Origin: Marsupella aquatica
Lineage: Eukaryota; Marchantiophyta
Direction: 5' to 3'
Assembly (NCBI GenBank): GCA_973895155.1
Contig: OZ316895.1
Span: 17,732,001 to 17,796,000 of the forward strand
DNA length: 64,000 bases
Numbering within the stretch: the stretch's first letter is position 1; each line of letters opens with the position of its first letter. Both the position numbers and the translations under genes were made by a program. A model generated the notes under the pieces. That model saw nothing but the letters and a program-made list of their open reading frames with translations, made no database searches and was not told where the DNA came from. This document shows positions 11,621 through 22,929 of the stretch, piece after piece.

Positions 11621-14272
11621 GGAGATTGGGAACAGTTTCAGGAAGAGTACTTTCTTCAAGCCCGTTCCTTTACTACCCGTGCTTTGTCTGACCCAGCTCG
11701 CCACTCTCATCTTCCAGAGCACAAACGCCTTCGTCACTCTTGTCGTTTAGCCCAGGCTTGTGAATATCGTCGTGCAGCCCAAGCCCTATCTCCCACCACA
11801 CCAGCCCCCCCTGGCGAGGTCACCTTGACGGCCCTTCAGGATCTCCATCCGCAGCCCTATGATCAGCTCCCTTTGTTCGTGGAGGATTTTGAGCCTGAGG
11901 AGGATCTTCAGTTTAGTAGGGACCACTTCACCTATGCTTTCCTCCATGCTCCGCGTTGCGCGGCTGGTGGCCCCTCTGGCTATGTCTTTGAGCATTTTCG
12001 TGATTTATTCCCCCCTGAGGATCCTCAGTCTGGTTTTCCAGTTTTCTTCTCCTTTTGCCAGTGTATTGCTGCCGGCCGTTTACCTCCTCCCGTCTCTCGG
12101 CTTTTGAGTGCTTCTCATTTATTGGCCATGGCTAAGTCTTCACCGGGTGTTCGGCCCATAGCTATTGGAGAGGTTTTTCTTCGTCTGGTGTCTCGCGCAC
12201 TTTCATCGTAGTATCGCTCTGCACTATCGGATCATCTCTCTCCACATCAGTTTGCAGTGGGCGTTCCTGGCGGTTGTGAGACAGTTATTGCGGGTATTCG
12301 TACTACCTTGGACCTCCACCCTGATTGGGTTGTCCTCCAGGTTGATGTCTCCAATGCTTTCAATACGGTTTCTCGGGCAGCAATTTTTCGTGCTTTGAGG
12401 GCAGCGGATCCAGACATCCAGTCCCTTATCCCCTTTGTCCGTTGTTTTTATGGGTTCGAGGCCCCCCTCTTCTATAGTCATCACACCTCTACCGGAGTGT
12501 ATACCACTCTTTCTTCTGCAGAAGGTACACGTCAGGGTGACCCTTTGGGTGGGCCTCTTTTTGCCATTGCCCATTTTACTGCTTTACGAGAAGCCTCCGC
12601 GGCCCACCCCCAGTGTATCTTCCCCTCCCTTTCAGATGACACCCACATCATTGGTCCACCTGTTGCTGTTACTTCTGCCCTCGCCACCCTTTCCACCCAT
12701 TTGTTGGGCCTCGGTTTACGAGTTCAGCCGGTGAAGAGTCGTGCATGGAGTCCAGCTGGGTTACCCTCTGATCTTGCGCTTCCCCCTGGGTTCTTACGTC
12801 CTACCGACGGTCTTCGGGTCCTTGGCTCCCCAGTCAGTACCGCCTCCTTTTGCTCATCTTTCATTGCTGACGCTCTCCAGGCTGCCTTAGCCCCTACTCC
12901 TATGCTCCCTAAGTTAGCAGACTCTCAGGCAGCATTTGGGTTGTTGTTGAGATGCATCCACCCTCGTGCGTCCTATTTGGCTCGGACACATCCCCCTACC
13001 AAGGATCTTTATCTACACCTCCGAGCGTTTGATGTCTCCATTCGTGAGACTTTGGCCTCTCTTTTAGGGCCAGGTACTTTACTCTCATCTCCGTGGCTTC
13101 ATCGACAGCTCAGTCTTCCTATTTCTCACGGTGGTTTTGGGCTTACTTCCACTGAGCGCCTTGCACCTTTGGCCTTCTTGGGCGCGTGGGCGGCCGCCTT
13201 CTCATTGTTGGCAGATCGTTTCCTTACTGAGGATTGACCTTTTTTACTTTCATCTCTCATGGAGGTTGAGGAGGGTTCCCTCCCATTTCAGGTTCATTTG
13301 CGCACGGCGCGGTCATCATTACCCGATCCTGTTCGAGCTGCGTTACCTTCATTCCAGGAGTTTTTATCCTTGGACCCCGTTCGTCTTCAGGCAGACCTTG
13401 CTGGGCGTATGCACGCTTTCACCCTTTCCAGCATCCTCACCGAGGCACCTGACACGGACCGAGCTCGGATTCTTTCTTCCGGAGGGAAGGGCGCAGGTGG
13501 CTGGCTTCAGGCCAATCCAGTCATTCCTCACCTGCGGATGTCTTCAGCGGAGTTTGCGACAGCCATGCGTCTTCGTATGGGCTTGCCCCACCCACTTCTT
13601 GCTGGTTTACCTCCTACTTGCACTTGTGGGAAGCCTTGTGATGCCACAGGTGTCCATCTTCTTCGATGCAGTTTGGGCGGCGAAACCATTTTTGTTCACG
13701 ACGCTGTGAGAGATGCAACTGCTCAGGTTCTCTCTGGCTCTTTGGTCTGCGCACGGCGGGAGGTGGTGCTCGAGTTACCTGGTCCTCCATCACAGCGGTT
13801 ACGGGTGGATCTTACCATGGTCCGTGACGGTCACCGTACTTTGGCAGATGTAGTGGTGGCAAACCCATTGCACCAAGACATCATTGGGACAGCGGCAACA
13901 ACGGCAGGGGCAGCAGCATCACGAGCAGCAACAACGAAGGAGGCCAAATATGCTGCACGAGCTTCATCTGATAGCTTCCTGCCCCTTGCTCTTGAGATAT
14001 TTGGGCATCTCCATCATCAGTTCGACGGGCTTCTTCGCCAAGCTGCTCGGGATGTTCACGGCCGCATGGGTCCCACCGGGCCCCCGCTATCTGTTTTGAC
14101 CACGCACTTTCGCCAACGCATTTCAGTCACCTTACAGCGTGCTCAAGCTCGGGCCGTCTATCGTCGATCTCTGACAGTGGGTGCTAGTGTGACTCCGCAG
14201 CGGCTAGCCCCCCTCGAGGACATTCCTGTCCCACTTGCCGATCTAGTTTCGACACTTGATGTAGACCACTAG
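11621..14272 (+). pseudogene. Retroelement RT, CCHC knuckle and putative nuclease
   Basis: A single reading frame runs from about 11621 to 14272, broken by TAG at 12209-12211 and TGA at 13235-13237. RT landmarks are GVRPIAIGEV (about 12148), motif A VLQVDVSNAFNTV (about 12331), motif B GTRQGDPLGGPLFAIA (about 12525) and motif C LSDDTHII (about 12631); both catalytic aspartates of motif C are kept. Downstream come the C-x-C-x9-H-x4-C knuckle (13619-13669), HDAVRD (about 13698), RLRVDLTMV (about 13799), ADVVVANP (about 13844), KEAKYAA (about 13940) and FLPLALEIFG (about 13976). I read these as a PD-(D/E)XK-like nuclease, by analogy with RLE-class elements. The two stops prevent full-length translation. 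Confidence 0.6.
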
Positions 14273-14323
14273 CTTGTTGCCACATTTTCTAGGTATGATG
14301 AGGACCTCGGTCCATTGCGGTAG

Positions 14324-14418
14324 TTTTAGTTCCTCTTTCTTGGTTTTTAGGGGTTTCCTTTTGCTCACTTCTTTTAGTTCCTCTTTCTTGGTTTTTAGGG
14401 TTTCCTTTTGCTCACTTC
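14324..14418 (+). repeat. Two tandem copies of a 47-48-bp unit
   Basis: The unit beginning TTTTAGTTCCTCTTTCTTGG occurs at 14324-14371 and 14372-14418. The copies differ by one G in a G run. They lie just 3' of the retroelement frame and may belong to its 3' UTR. Confidence 0.85.
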
Positions 14419-14854
14419 TTTTGCGTTTGGTTTTGTCCACTTGGGACCTCTCTTGTTTATTCTTTTGTACTCTATTTGGCCTTTTTCTGTAAAAAGTATG
14501 TGTATATTCCCAAAATTTATACACACAGAATGACTATGTGAGTAAAAAAGGCATAACTTAATGGAGCCTGTCTATCAAAGCCCTTTGTAAAATGTGGTGG
14601 TCAATCTAAGCTTCTTCTTTGGTTTGTAAAACCACTTTTATTGACAATTCTTGAGGTTCTAGCTATGCCTCCATTTTCAAACCCTTAAACATTAATTAAC
14701 GTTTTGGTCTAAGTCAGGCCTAGAAAGCCATGAAAGAAGTGGTCTCGTGTTGGATTATATTGTTCTTCCTATACCACATGGGGTACACAATTCACTGAAA
14801 CACATGGGTTCTTTGCACCAGTTGCATTGACAAATATCTTAGGATTAGCTCGTA

Positions 14855-15175
14855 TAGTCTTAGGTTAATTGGCATTAAGGACTGGGGCATAGAGGAGCAA
14901 GAAAGTGCTCCTATATGGGACTCATGCTCATTTGTTGGTGAGCATGCTAGGCACTAGGCTAGCAATCTTGGAATTCATAGTTGGAGGCTTGTGTGGCTGT
15001 GGTGACCAAAGCTTAGTAAAGCTCTTGTATTCCCATGGACTTAGCCTTGACGAAGGCAAACCATGTATCTCTTACGTCCATGTGTGCATGCTTGTTGGTT
15101 TCTTGTCTGTGTTGGTGCAGGATTTCTCCACAAAATATATGAATTCTAGGGTGGTCTGTTTGTTGACTTTCCTGA
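14855..15175 (+). repeat. Divergent Copia LTR remnant
   Basis: The blocks AGTAAAGCTCTTGT, TCCCATGGACTTAG and CCATGTATCTCTTA, in this order and spacing, match the second half of the Copia-1 LTR (for example AGTAAAGCTCTCTTGT and CCACGTATCTCTTG in the solo LTR at 62160). Ends and target duplication are not recognisable. It is probably an old LTR of a related family. Confidence 0.4.
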
Positions 15176-15836
15176 CACTTTTTAAAAGTGTTTTACATCC
15201 GACATGGCTAAGCCACCATGAAAAGTTAACAATATTAGAGTATACTTACTCAGTGTTTCCACCCCAAAGAGAATGCTGTTTTGGCAAGTCATTGGTGGAG
15301 CAGGTTTAAGTTGTGTTATTAAGAAAACAGCATTGTCATCCTCCAAAAGCATGCCGTAACTTAAAGAAACCAATTATTTATGCTTGAACTCATCCAGCCA
15401 ACACTCCTCTTAAAGACATAAGGAATTGTCACAGATCATTGGGCTGAAGGCTAGTTCTTTTCATGCATTCCAATGCACAATAGATCCACATTGATGAATT
15501 TCATTGGATTTTGCTAGGCCAAATCACGAAGATTGCTTCTTCATAATCAACTACAATCTGGCATTGATTTTGTCTGGCATCATGGTTAACAACAGGTGGG
15601 CAAAACTCAAAATAACTTGCCACACATTGGAATCCATGGAATCCTAAATTTGATGGGATTTGGGGAAGTTTTTACTCATTTCCCTTTATTTTCTTGTCCT
15701 TTTGTTTGGCTGAGGTACGAGGTGCATGCAACTGCCAGTGAGTGAAAGACCCTAACCCAAGGAATTTCTGAATACACCAAAATACACATAGGCTTTGCAC
15801 CTAGCCACTTTATGTGAATTTCCATACCAAAATTGT

Positions 15837-16014
15837 GAGGGATTTGCTTGATCGACACCCAAAATGAAACTTGTTACTTGATCGACCCCCTGAGGTCTAT
15901 CAACGGTCCAGATCTGAGATCGAAAGGTCCATCAACAGTCCAGATTGGGGAAAAGTATCGAGGGGGTTGATTAAGCAAACTCTTTCCAGAAAGGGTTTAC
16001 TAAGCATATCTTTC
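15837..16014 (+). mobile_element. MITE copy 2 (Mutator-like), 178 bp
   Basis: Second copy of the element at 763-940, with the same length and orientation and only scattered differences. It is flanked by its own 10-bp direct repeat, CCAAAATTGT, at 15827-15836 and 16015-16024. Different target duplications at the two sites show two independent insertions, not one segmental duplication. The inverted ends begin GAGGGATTTGCTTGATC and, on the complementary strand, GAAAGATATGCTTAG. It has no coding capacity. Confidence 0.75.
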
Positions 16015-16024
16015 CCAAAATTGT

Positions 16025-17390
16025 CCTAATGATTACGAAACAAGGACTATAATGGAATGAAGCTTTGCAATAAAACACTTGCCCAAGTTGGAGACAACCA
16101 TTCCATTGTACCACGGTTTCCATGCCTTCGTGTGCAGTTTCATGAACATATCATTTACCGAATGAATATACCATTTATCCAATATAAATATTTAGGTGGG
16201 AGGAGGTAGGTAGGGTGCAATCAGAGGGGCACAAAATCATCCTCACGTGGCAGCATGAGCACACAAAAAGATCTTTCCACTTTGCACCACCCCCTCTTAG
16301 GTAACAAAAGCGCATCAAAAGTTGCACCATATCCCTCCAGCACACATCTCAAATTCTGCACCTTGCGTAGATTGCGGCAAAGGATGCCAAATGGATGTAA
16401 TACCACCACTTATTACTTGCACCCAACTCTCTTTCTATGTGTGTATTTTTGCCAAATTCTTATTCCCACCTCACCCTTACTTGTACCAAAGATTTGTTTG
16501 CGAGAAAATATAGCCAGCAATCCTCTCCATTTTCTGATGCAGCCACCCTCCTTGTTGTTGCACACTCTGTCCCCATCACATTCACCAGCCAAACGTTTAG
16601 GTCCACAACGGTTATGATGGGCCTACATCCATCACAACCTTCCCTCAGGTGATGTGGCTGGTCATTTGCCAGCTCCTCAAAGACCCTCCCGCCTCAATTG
16701 CCTTCATACAGCCCCTCCTCTAGCCTATGGCCAGTGACTCTTTAATCTCCCCAAAATCAGACCCTAGGTGAAGGAAAAAGCACTTGGCAATTTGAGTCCC
16801 CTGACTGTCCGCTGCCCACCTATTGCCTGCAAAATCTGAATGATTCCTGATTTGTCTAAGTGTAAGGAGTTTAATCTGAACCCCACTTTTGGGTGGTATT
16901 TGTGCAAAGAGCACCCAGCCTCACAGGGTTTCCAACCCTTCACATCCCCACGCAAATATAGTCTATTGCAATGTTCACACATTGTCCAGTGACAAAACTA
17001 AGCTCCTATTCGTGATATTTATCTTTATATCATTTATACACAGTTGGGGTAGCAATGGGGGACATTGGGTATAGTTGTCATCAGAAATGCCATAAATGAT
17101 ATTCCAGGGATCCGTCGCTTCAAATGAGAAAGAGCTCCCAATGGATTGTTCTATGGGTCACCAACGCTCCCAAACTCAGCCGACGGGCCAAACGTGGGAT
17201 TGTTCTATGGGCCAGATTCTGGCTAACCTGACTTAGAGTCTAACTCGAGTATCTGGTCAACAGTCTTTGACTTGGATTTCCTGCCTCCCACGAAAGGCAG
17301 CATTACCACCATATAGGGGCCGGAATCTACTAGTAACGGTATGACGTCGCACCTACACTATACAGGGACGGGGCTAGATAATTATTCATT
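16025..17390. other. Intergenic, no gene seen
   Basis: Overlapping short frames at 16220-16980 show no family motifs or consistent splice structure. Confidence 0.4.
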
Positions 17391-19448
17391 TTATAAGTTC
17401 TCTGACACGTTCTGACTATCGTGGCAGCGGTAACCGGCGCTCCGCGGGACGGCTCCACCCCTCCCCCATGTGGGTCTGGTCCTCAACCCCCAACTCTCTC
17501 TGAACCAGTCACAATCCCGACCAGTCTCCCCACCGCCCCCTCCTCCGCACACCGCCCCCTCACCTACCAGGTCGTCGAATGTTCGCTCGCGAACGTGTTC
17601 TACTTTTGCGGCGACTCGACCTCCTCTTTCCCGGCGCCGGGAATAGGGTACCAGTCGGGGATAGAGTACCAGACTACCAGCAGCATGCAGGCTCACCACG
17701 AGACACACTTCGAAGGCCAACCTCCACAAACGAAGGGACTTTTTCATTCATCCTCGTGGGAAGTACTCACTCGTGTCGCTCCCCGGGTTCGCTGGTTCGT
17801 CCGCTGGACCGCCGTCAATCGCTCGATCCTCTCAGATCTCCATGCAGCAGGGCGAGAACGAGCGAAGAACGTAGGAGCATTTCTCCAGTTCGGAGCAGGG
17901 AGAGCTTGTTTTGCGTCTGGGTTTCCTCATTGACTACCATTGATGCGGAGAAAGGATACACGTTCGTTCTTCTTCTCGCCTACCGACAGGAGTTGTCTCC
18001 CGGGAAACGAATCGTGCTTAGAAGAGGAGCGAGCAGAGAAGGAAGGAAGGGAGCTGGTCGGTGGGCAGGCAAGTAAGCATGCGACTGTGGTAACATTTAC
18101 GCAGTGCTCGTGTTGTCGACATGGAGTAGCGGTTTTGTGGGTCGTGCTCTACTGCTCTTGTAAGAAAGGCAATCGAGTAGCTAGTGCAGTGCAGTGCAGG
18201 CAGACGTAGCAGCCAGCCACTTCGGCACGGAGGGCACTGGATACGGGTTGATCCTTTACGATCTCGTCCCGCGGAGCTTGCATTGTCGCTGAGGAGGATC
18301 TTTTTCTTGATTCGCAGGAAGGGAGGAGAAGGAGCAGGTGAGGTGAGGTGAGGTGAGGTGAAAGACAGAAGATCGGATGGCCAACTGCAGCTGGCGTTAC
18401 GGAAACGAATTGAAAAGATTGAGCCACCTAGTTTTCGAAGCTTGAGAGTTGTATGCTCTTGTAAAGAAGTCAATTTGTCGGGGGAGCTGAGAAAGAGGTT
18501 CATCGGCGGATTAGTGCAGGAAGGGCACCAAAAGAAGGGTGGCCATTGTCCTTGAGGGGCGGTCGTTCTGAGTCTCTCTGTCTGTAAGGAAAGATTTTTT
18601 TAAGTTTAGTGAGCAGCAGCACAGCCTTCGGAATAGCTCAGATCGGCTGCGGTTTGTGTCCCGCCGGAAGAGTTCGGTCGTTCCCATTCTGCTTGTGTTC
18701 TTGGAAGGTAGCCATCTTTGTCACAGCGAAGGAGCAAACGAGAACAACAGCAGTATAGAGGACCGTGCTGTGGCTAAGACGCTTTGGGGCATTGCAAACC
18801 AGAGGTGTGGGAGTGTCCCTGCATTCGTGGAGAAAACAGCGTGTAGTATGGTGAGTTTCATGGCTATGTGTGCAACACGTTGAATGTACCACTGAATTCG
18901 TCACAATTCGTGAGTCTCGTAGCTCTGGAGGATTGGACGACGGGCGCAGTTTTTCAGTGGGTTCAAGGGGAGCGAGTGGTTGGAGGGAGACGAGAGGAGT
19001 GCGGAACCCGGCTTGAAAGAATTGATCTTGCCCGAGAAATAAACTCAGCTTGTCGAGTCCACAAACATCGATTGTGCTTGTGTACTTTCCGACACTCTTA
19101 ATCTGCTCTGATGATTCACATCGTGATTCCAGCCTTCGTCAATGAGTGACCTTCAGCTCCATTCTGCATGCTTGGTATCGTTTTCCTTGTTTCGAAGCCC
19201 CGAGCAACAAACAGCTTGAGAAATAGGGCGGAAACGAACGGCTTTCACATGGCCAGAACTGAGCTGTGCTCTCACAAGAAACAGAGACACGGGTCCAGAG
19301 TGACACATAGACAGCTATGAGGACCAACATCCTCATTTGTCATTCCTCTCCGCTCCATCTTTTTCGCCTTGGCTTTGGTCAGTAGGCTGAACGGTATCGC
19401 CTGGCTCAGGGAAAGACATAGGACGAAGCGAATTGGCAGCGGGGCAAG
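17391..19448 (+). promoter_or_regulatory. GC-rich upstream region and likely 5' UTR of the DUF620 gene
   Basis: Sequence between about 17,400 and 19,450 is CpG-rich compared with its neighbours and has many short frames on both strands, none with protein-family signal. I read it as promoter plus a long, possibly intron-containing 5' UTR of the DUF620 gene. The transcription start cannot be placed from sequence alone. Confidence 0.35.
18336..18360 (+). repeat. (AGGTG)5 microsatellite
   Basis: Five perfect copies of AGGTG upstream of the DUF620 coding region. Confidence 0.95.
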
Positions 19449-21860
19449 ATGTTGTTTAAGAAGAATGGAGGTGGTGGTGGCTATACGGGAACACCGTCAT
19501 CGCTGCTGCGGACGGGCAGTGTGCGGCCCATAGGCGACAGGGAGGTCAGAATGCTGGCTCCAGTTAGCGAGGGACCTACTCCGGAGGACTTCGAGAACGA
19601 TAAGAGGCCGAACAGGGATGGCGGATCCTGGGGTTCTGTGTGGCAGAGGACCTCCTCCCACTTTTTTGGGAACAAACGCTCGGATCTTCGCATGCTTCTA
19701 GGCGTTCTTGGAGCTCCTCTGGCTCCCATCCCTGTTGAATGCAAGGATCCCCTTAGCGTGTCTTCTCCCAAAGACAACGACATTGTAAGTCATACACTCC
19801 CCCCACGACGTGTTCCGTGCAGTTCCGTTCTGCTCTCCCGGCATCTCGTCTCTTGAGCTTGATTGGGTTGGGTTGTGTGAAGAATGTGGTTCAATATGGG
19901 TTGTTGGATTGTGAGCTTTTCGTGGATCTTCACCGTGCTTGTAGACGCAACCACAGACGGCAGACGAGTCTTTATCCTGTGCAGAGTAGTACGCGTTGTG
20001 GTCCGCTCTTAAATTTTTCTGCCTTTCGAGATTCTTGACTTCTTGTATATGATCAAGCCCTGCTGCTATATGAAATGTGGGTGGTGTGGCAAGGAGAGTC
20101 AGTTCATCGCAAGCATCTCTAGTCTAGACAATGATGATATGACCTGTGGAATGACGATTGATGAATCTGGGCTGCAGGAAGCATCATCCGCGCGGTACAT
20201 TATGCAGCAGTACATAGCCGCCACCGGAGGGGCAAAACTGCAAAGCTCAGTTCACAATTTCTTCGCAGCTGGAAAGGTGACGATGATTGCCTCCGAATAC
20301 GAAACTGCAAACAAGTTAGTGCGACCCAGGAGTGCGGCGAAAGCAGCTGAGGTCGGTTGGTTTAATGTCTGGCAGAGCAACCAAAACATGTGGCTTGTGG
20401 ACGTTGAGCTGGAAGCAGATGGCCAGAAAGTCCATGTTAGCGCAGGTTGTGATGGTAAGCTGGTGTGGCGCCATACTCCATGGTTGGGCGCCCATGCTTC
20501 GAAAGGTCCAGTCCGACCCCTGAGGCGAGTTCTTCAGGTACATTACTCAATTCTTTTCGCCAGTCTCTGCGCTAGTCTACTGTATATATTTGGTGTGTAT
20601 TTACCTGCTTAAGCTTTGCGGACCTCCTTGCTCTGCCTTCTCATCATCAAATCACTCAAGTTGTAGTTGTTGTATAGGTCGGTGAAATAGCTAGAGGGTA
20701 ATGCTTATTGCAACGGAGAGGTTATAGGTGAAATTTATTGGAATCTTAGTTCACTGAGGCCCCAACCTGGTCGTGTGAGTCAAATTGGAGAGCGTTTGCA
20801 AGTATTAGTAACAAAGGCTAATATGAGCGGGCAATGAATGCAAGAGCCTACCCAGAAGTACTGGCCATGTGTAAGTTGTGTTATGAATTGTGCTGCTGAC
20901 TTCTAGCTTGTTGTTAGAGAAGAAACCGATGACTGACTTGCGTTAGAGAAATGCGTGGGGATTAAAGTTTACAGACCCTCAATCCTTCATGACTCTGGAC
21001 ATCTGCGAAAGTTGCCAGTGGTTGAGCGAGAGTTTGGATTACTTTCTTGTTCTTTTTCTTTGCCTTCTCGCCGTGGATGCTTCGGAATTGTACTTTCCTG
21101 CGGCTGAATTTGATAAAACGAGGTTTATGACTGCCGATCACGTTAGCTATGAACGAAAAGGGCAAATCTTCGAGTGCGAGAAACTACTAAAGCGAGCCCA
21201 CAACTTTTGTGGCTCTTGGAATACAAGACCTAATGCTTAATTTCGTGTCCTCAGGGATTGGATCCGCGACTAACTGCCATGACATTTGCGAACTCTCGAT
21301 GCGTGGGAGAGAAGAAGATCCAAGATGAGGATTGCTTCGTCTTGAAATTGTCAACAGATCCGGAGACTTTGAGTGCAAGAAGCGCAGGCCCCGCTGAGAT
21401 TATCCGTCATGTGCTTTATGGCTATTTCAGCCAGAAGACTGGTTTACTTGTCCGCATAGAGGACTCACACCTCACTCGCATTCAGAACCATGGAGAGGAC
21501 ACAGTCTATTGGGAAACGTCGATCGAGTCCACACTTGAAGATTACAGATACGTTGACGGCATCCTCATCGCCCACGGAGGAAAGTCTGCGGTGACATTGT
21601 TCAGATTTGGAGAGGTAGCTTTGAGCCAAGTCAAGACTCGTATGGAGGAGGTGTGGACTATAACTGAAGTGGCACTCAACGTCCAGGGTGTGTCAGGCGA
21701 GACATTTCTTCCACCAGCAGATATCCGAGCAAATCCCATTAGTGAAGCATGGGAGCTTCCCACGGGTGAAAGAGGGAAGGGAGGAAGTGGGCGGTCCCGA
21801 GTTGCTGCACTGGAGAGGCCTCTGGATGACGATACTGTCATTTGGAGAGTAGAGGTTTGA
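19449..21860 (+). CDS. DUF620 family protein (433 aa, three exons)
   Basis: Proposed exons are 19449-19784, 20178-20537 and 21255-21860, with GT-AG introns of 393 and 717 bp. All junctions are phase 0, giving 1302 nt including the TGA stop. The N-terminus is Gly/Pro-rich; residues about 80-100 contain LGVLGAPLAPIPV, typical of plant DUF620 proteins. Exon 1 ends in Ile and joins exon 2 at EASSARYIMQQYIAATGG, restoring the family start motif of the domain. Exon 2 ends at GPVRPLRRVLQ and joins GLDPRLTAMTFANSRCVGEK. Near the C-terminus are EEVWTITEVALNVQGVSGE and FLPPADI, also typical. The family has no established biochemical role and is known from plants. The ATG at 19449 is the first that gives the conserved N-terminal part. 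Family call is firm; function is unknown. Confidence 0.85.
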
Positions 21861-22579
21861 GTCTGATGTTCAGCCACTGACAAAGAGCTTGAGTACTATA
21901 AACACTTTTGCCCGGATTTTGCGCTCTAACCGAAGAAGACGTCTGTCACTGGGATTTGACAGCTTCCTTCTCTAAAAATCGAGAGCTCCGTTCGTCGCAA
22001 GGACTACTCCAGGCAATGGAGTGTTCGCCTCCAAATACGGCAATTTTGGTTGAGTCGAGTCAGTCTATGAAGAAACGGAGGACCCAGGCCTTGCAGCACC
22101 ATTCTTGATAGATTACCACCAACTTTCATTTGCCTCGGTGCTATGAATTTCACCCCTTGCAACTGAGCCCTCGAGAAGCGACGGAGCAAGATTTTCACAC
22201 GATTTGAAAAGAGGGGGCTGGAAACGAAATTCGTGATGTAACATATCGTAGGCCCAAACCTTATTCTGTAAGGTGTGTACACTAATTGGGGAGTCATCTC
22301 TGCTCAGCTCCCACGCAAGAATATCGCACAAATTTCGAGGGTATGTCGGAATTAGTGGGTGATAGCTGGGGAGAGACACATATACCTTTTCTAGGATGAC
22401 GACGACCGACATTACCGAACCCTGGGTGGATTGTCGTGGATGTAGAGATATTAAAAGATCATCAGAATGGTAATGCAATTCCCGTAGGTACATATGTCAC
22501 TCGAAGTCATCGGGAGCTCTTGTGGAATTTGTATAAATAATCTAAAGACCAATGATCATGGTCATATCTCTCATATCTC

Positions 22580-22929
22580 TCCACTGCTTCAGACGTCTAA
22601 TTTGTCGTTGAGTGAGATGACTTATTGCTGGATCTTTGGTCTGTGAATGTCCTTTGTCCTCGAGGGTGTTTCTTTCCCAGATTGCTTACTTAGGTGGTGT
22701 GCTTGCACTTCAACCTTGCAATCCTGTAGTCCTGCTATCGCTATCTTGATGCTCTGCTCTGCTCGCGAGCCGATCGCTCCACTGCTGCAATTTGTCGTTA
22801 GAGTGAGGATGATTTCTTTGCTGGGTCTTAGGTCTTTGAAGGTGCTGTCTTTTGTTCTCCAGTTGTTTCTTTTCCCAGATTGATTCTCTTGGTGTTGTGC
22901 TTGCACTTCAACCTTGCGAGTCTGGAGTC
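22580..22929 (+). repeat. Direct duplication of a ~150-bp unit
   Basis: 22580-22730 and 22778-22929 are diverged copies of one sequence. Shared blocks include AATTTGTCGTT, GTTTCTTT-CCCAGATTG and GTGCTTGCACTTCAACCTTGC. The unit repeats with a period near 198 bp, about 0.7 kb downstream of the DUF620 stop codon. No coding signal was seen. Confidence 0.7.

Larger units (their letters stand above)
10866..14272 (+). mobile_element. Decayed non-LTR retroelement, RLE-type (R2/NeSL-like)
   Basis: One polypeptide is recoverable across about 3.4 kb once a frameshift and two stops are allowed for. In order it has a proline-rich leader, a C2H2/CCHC-like finger (11205-11264), a reverse transcriptase (about 12120-12660), a C-x-C-x9-H-x4-C knuckle (13619-13669) and a C-terminal domain with spaced acidic and basic residues. 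That order is the one known for non-LTR elements with a restriction-like endonuclease, such as R2, NeSL and CRE. The block is markedly more GC-rich than its surroundings. No poly-A tail or target duplication was found, so the true ends are uncertain. Family placement is inference from domain order. Confidence 0.65.

Noticed and set aside
13131-13709. 192-codon plus-strand frame overlapping the retroelement
   Set aside because: It is an out-of-frame shadow of the RT/nuclease frame.
17421-18076. Long overlapping plus-strand frames of 165-170 codons
   Set aside because: They overlap in different frames in GC-rich sequence where long frames arise by chance, are Ser/Pro/Arg-rich with no domain, and lie in the likely 5' region of the DUF620 gene.
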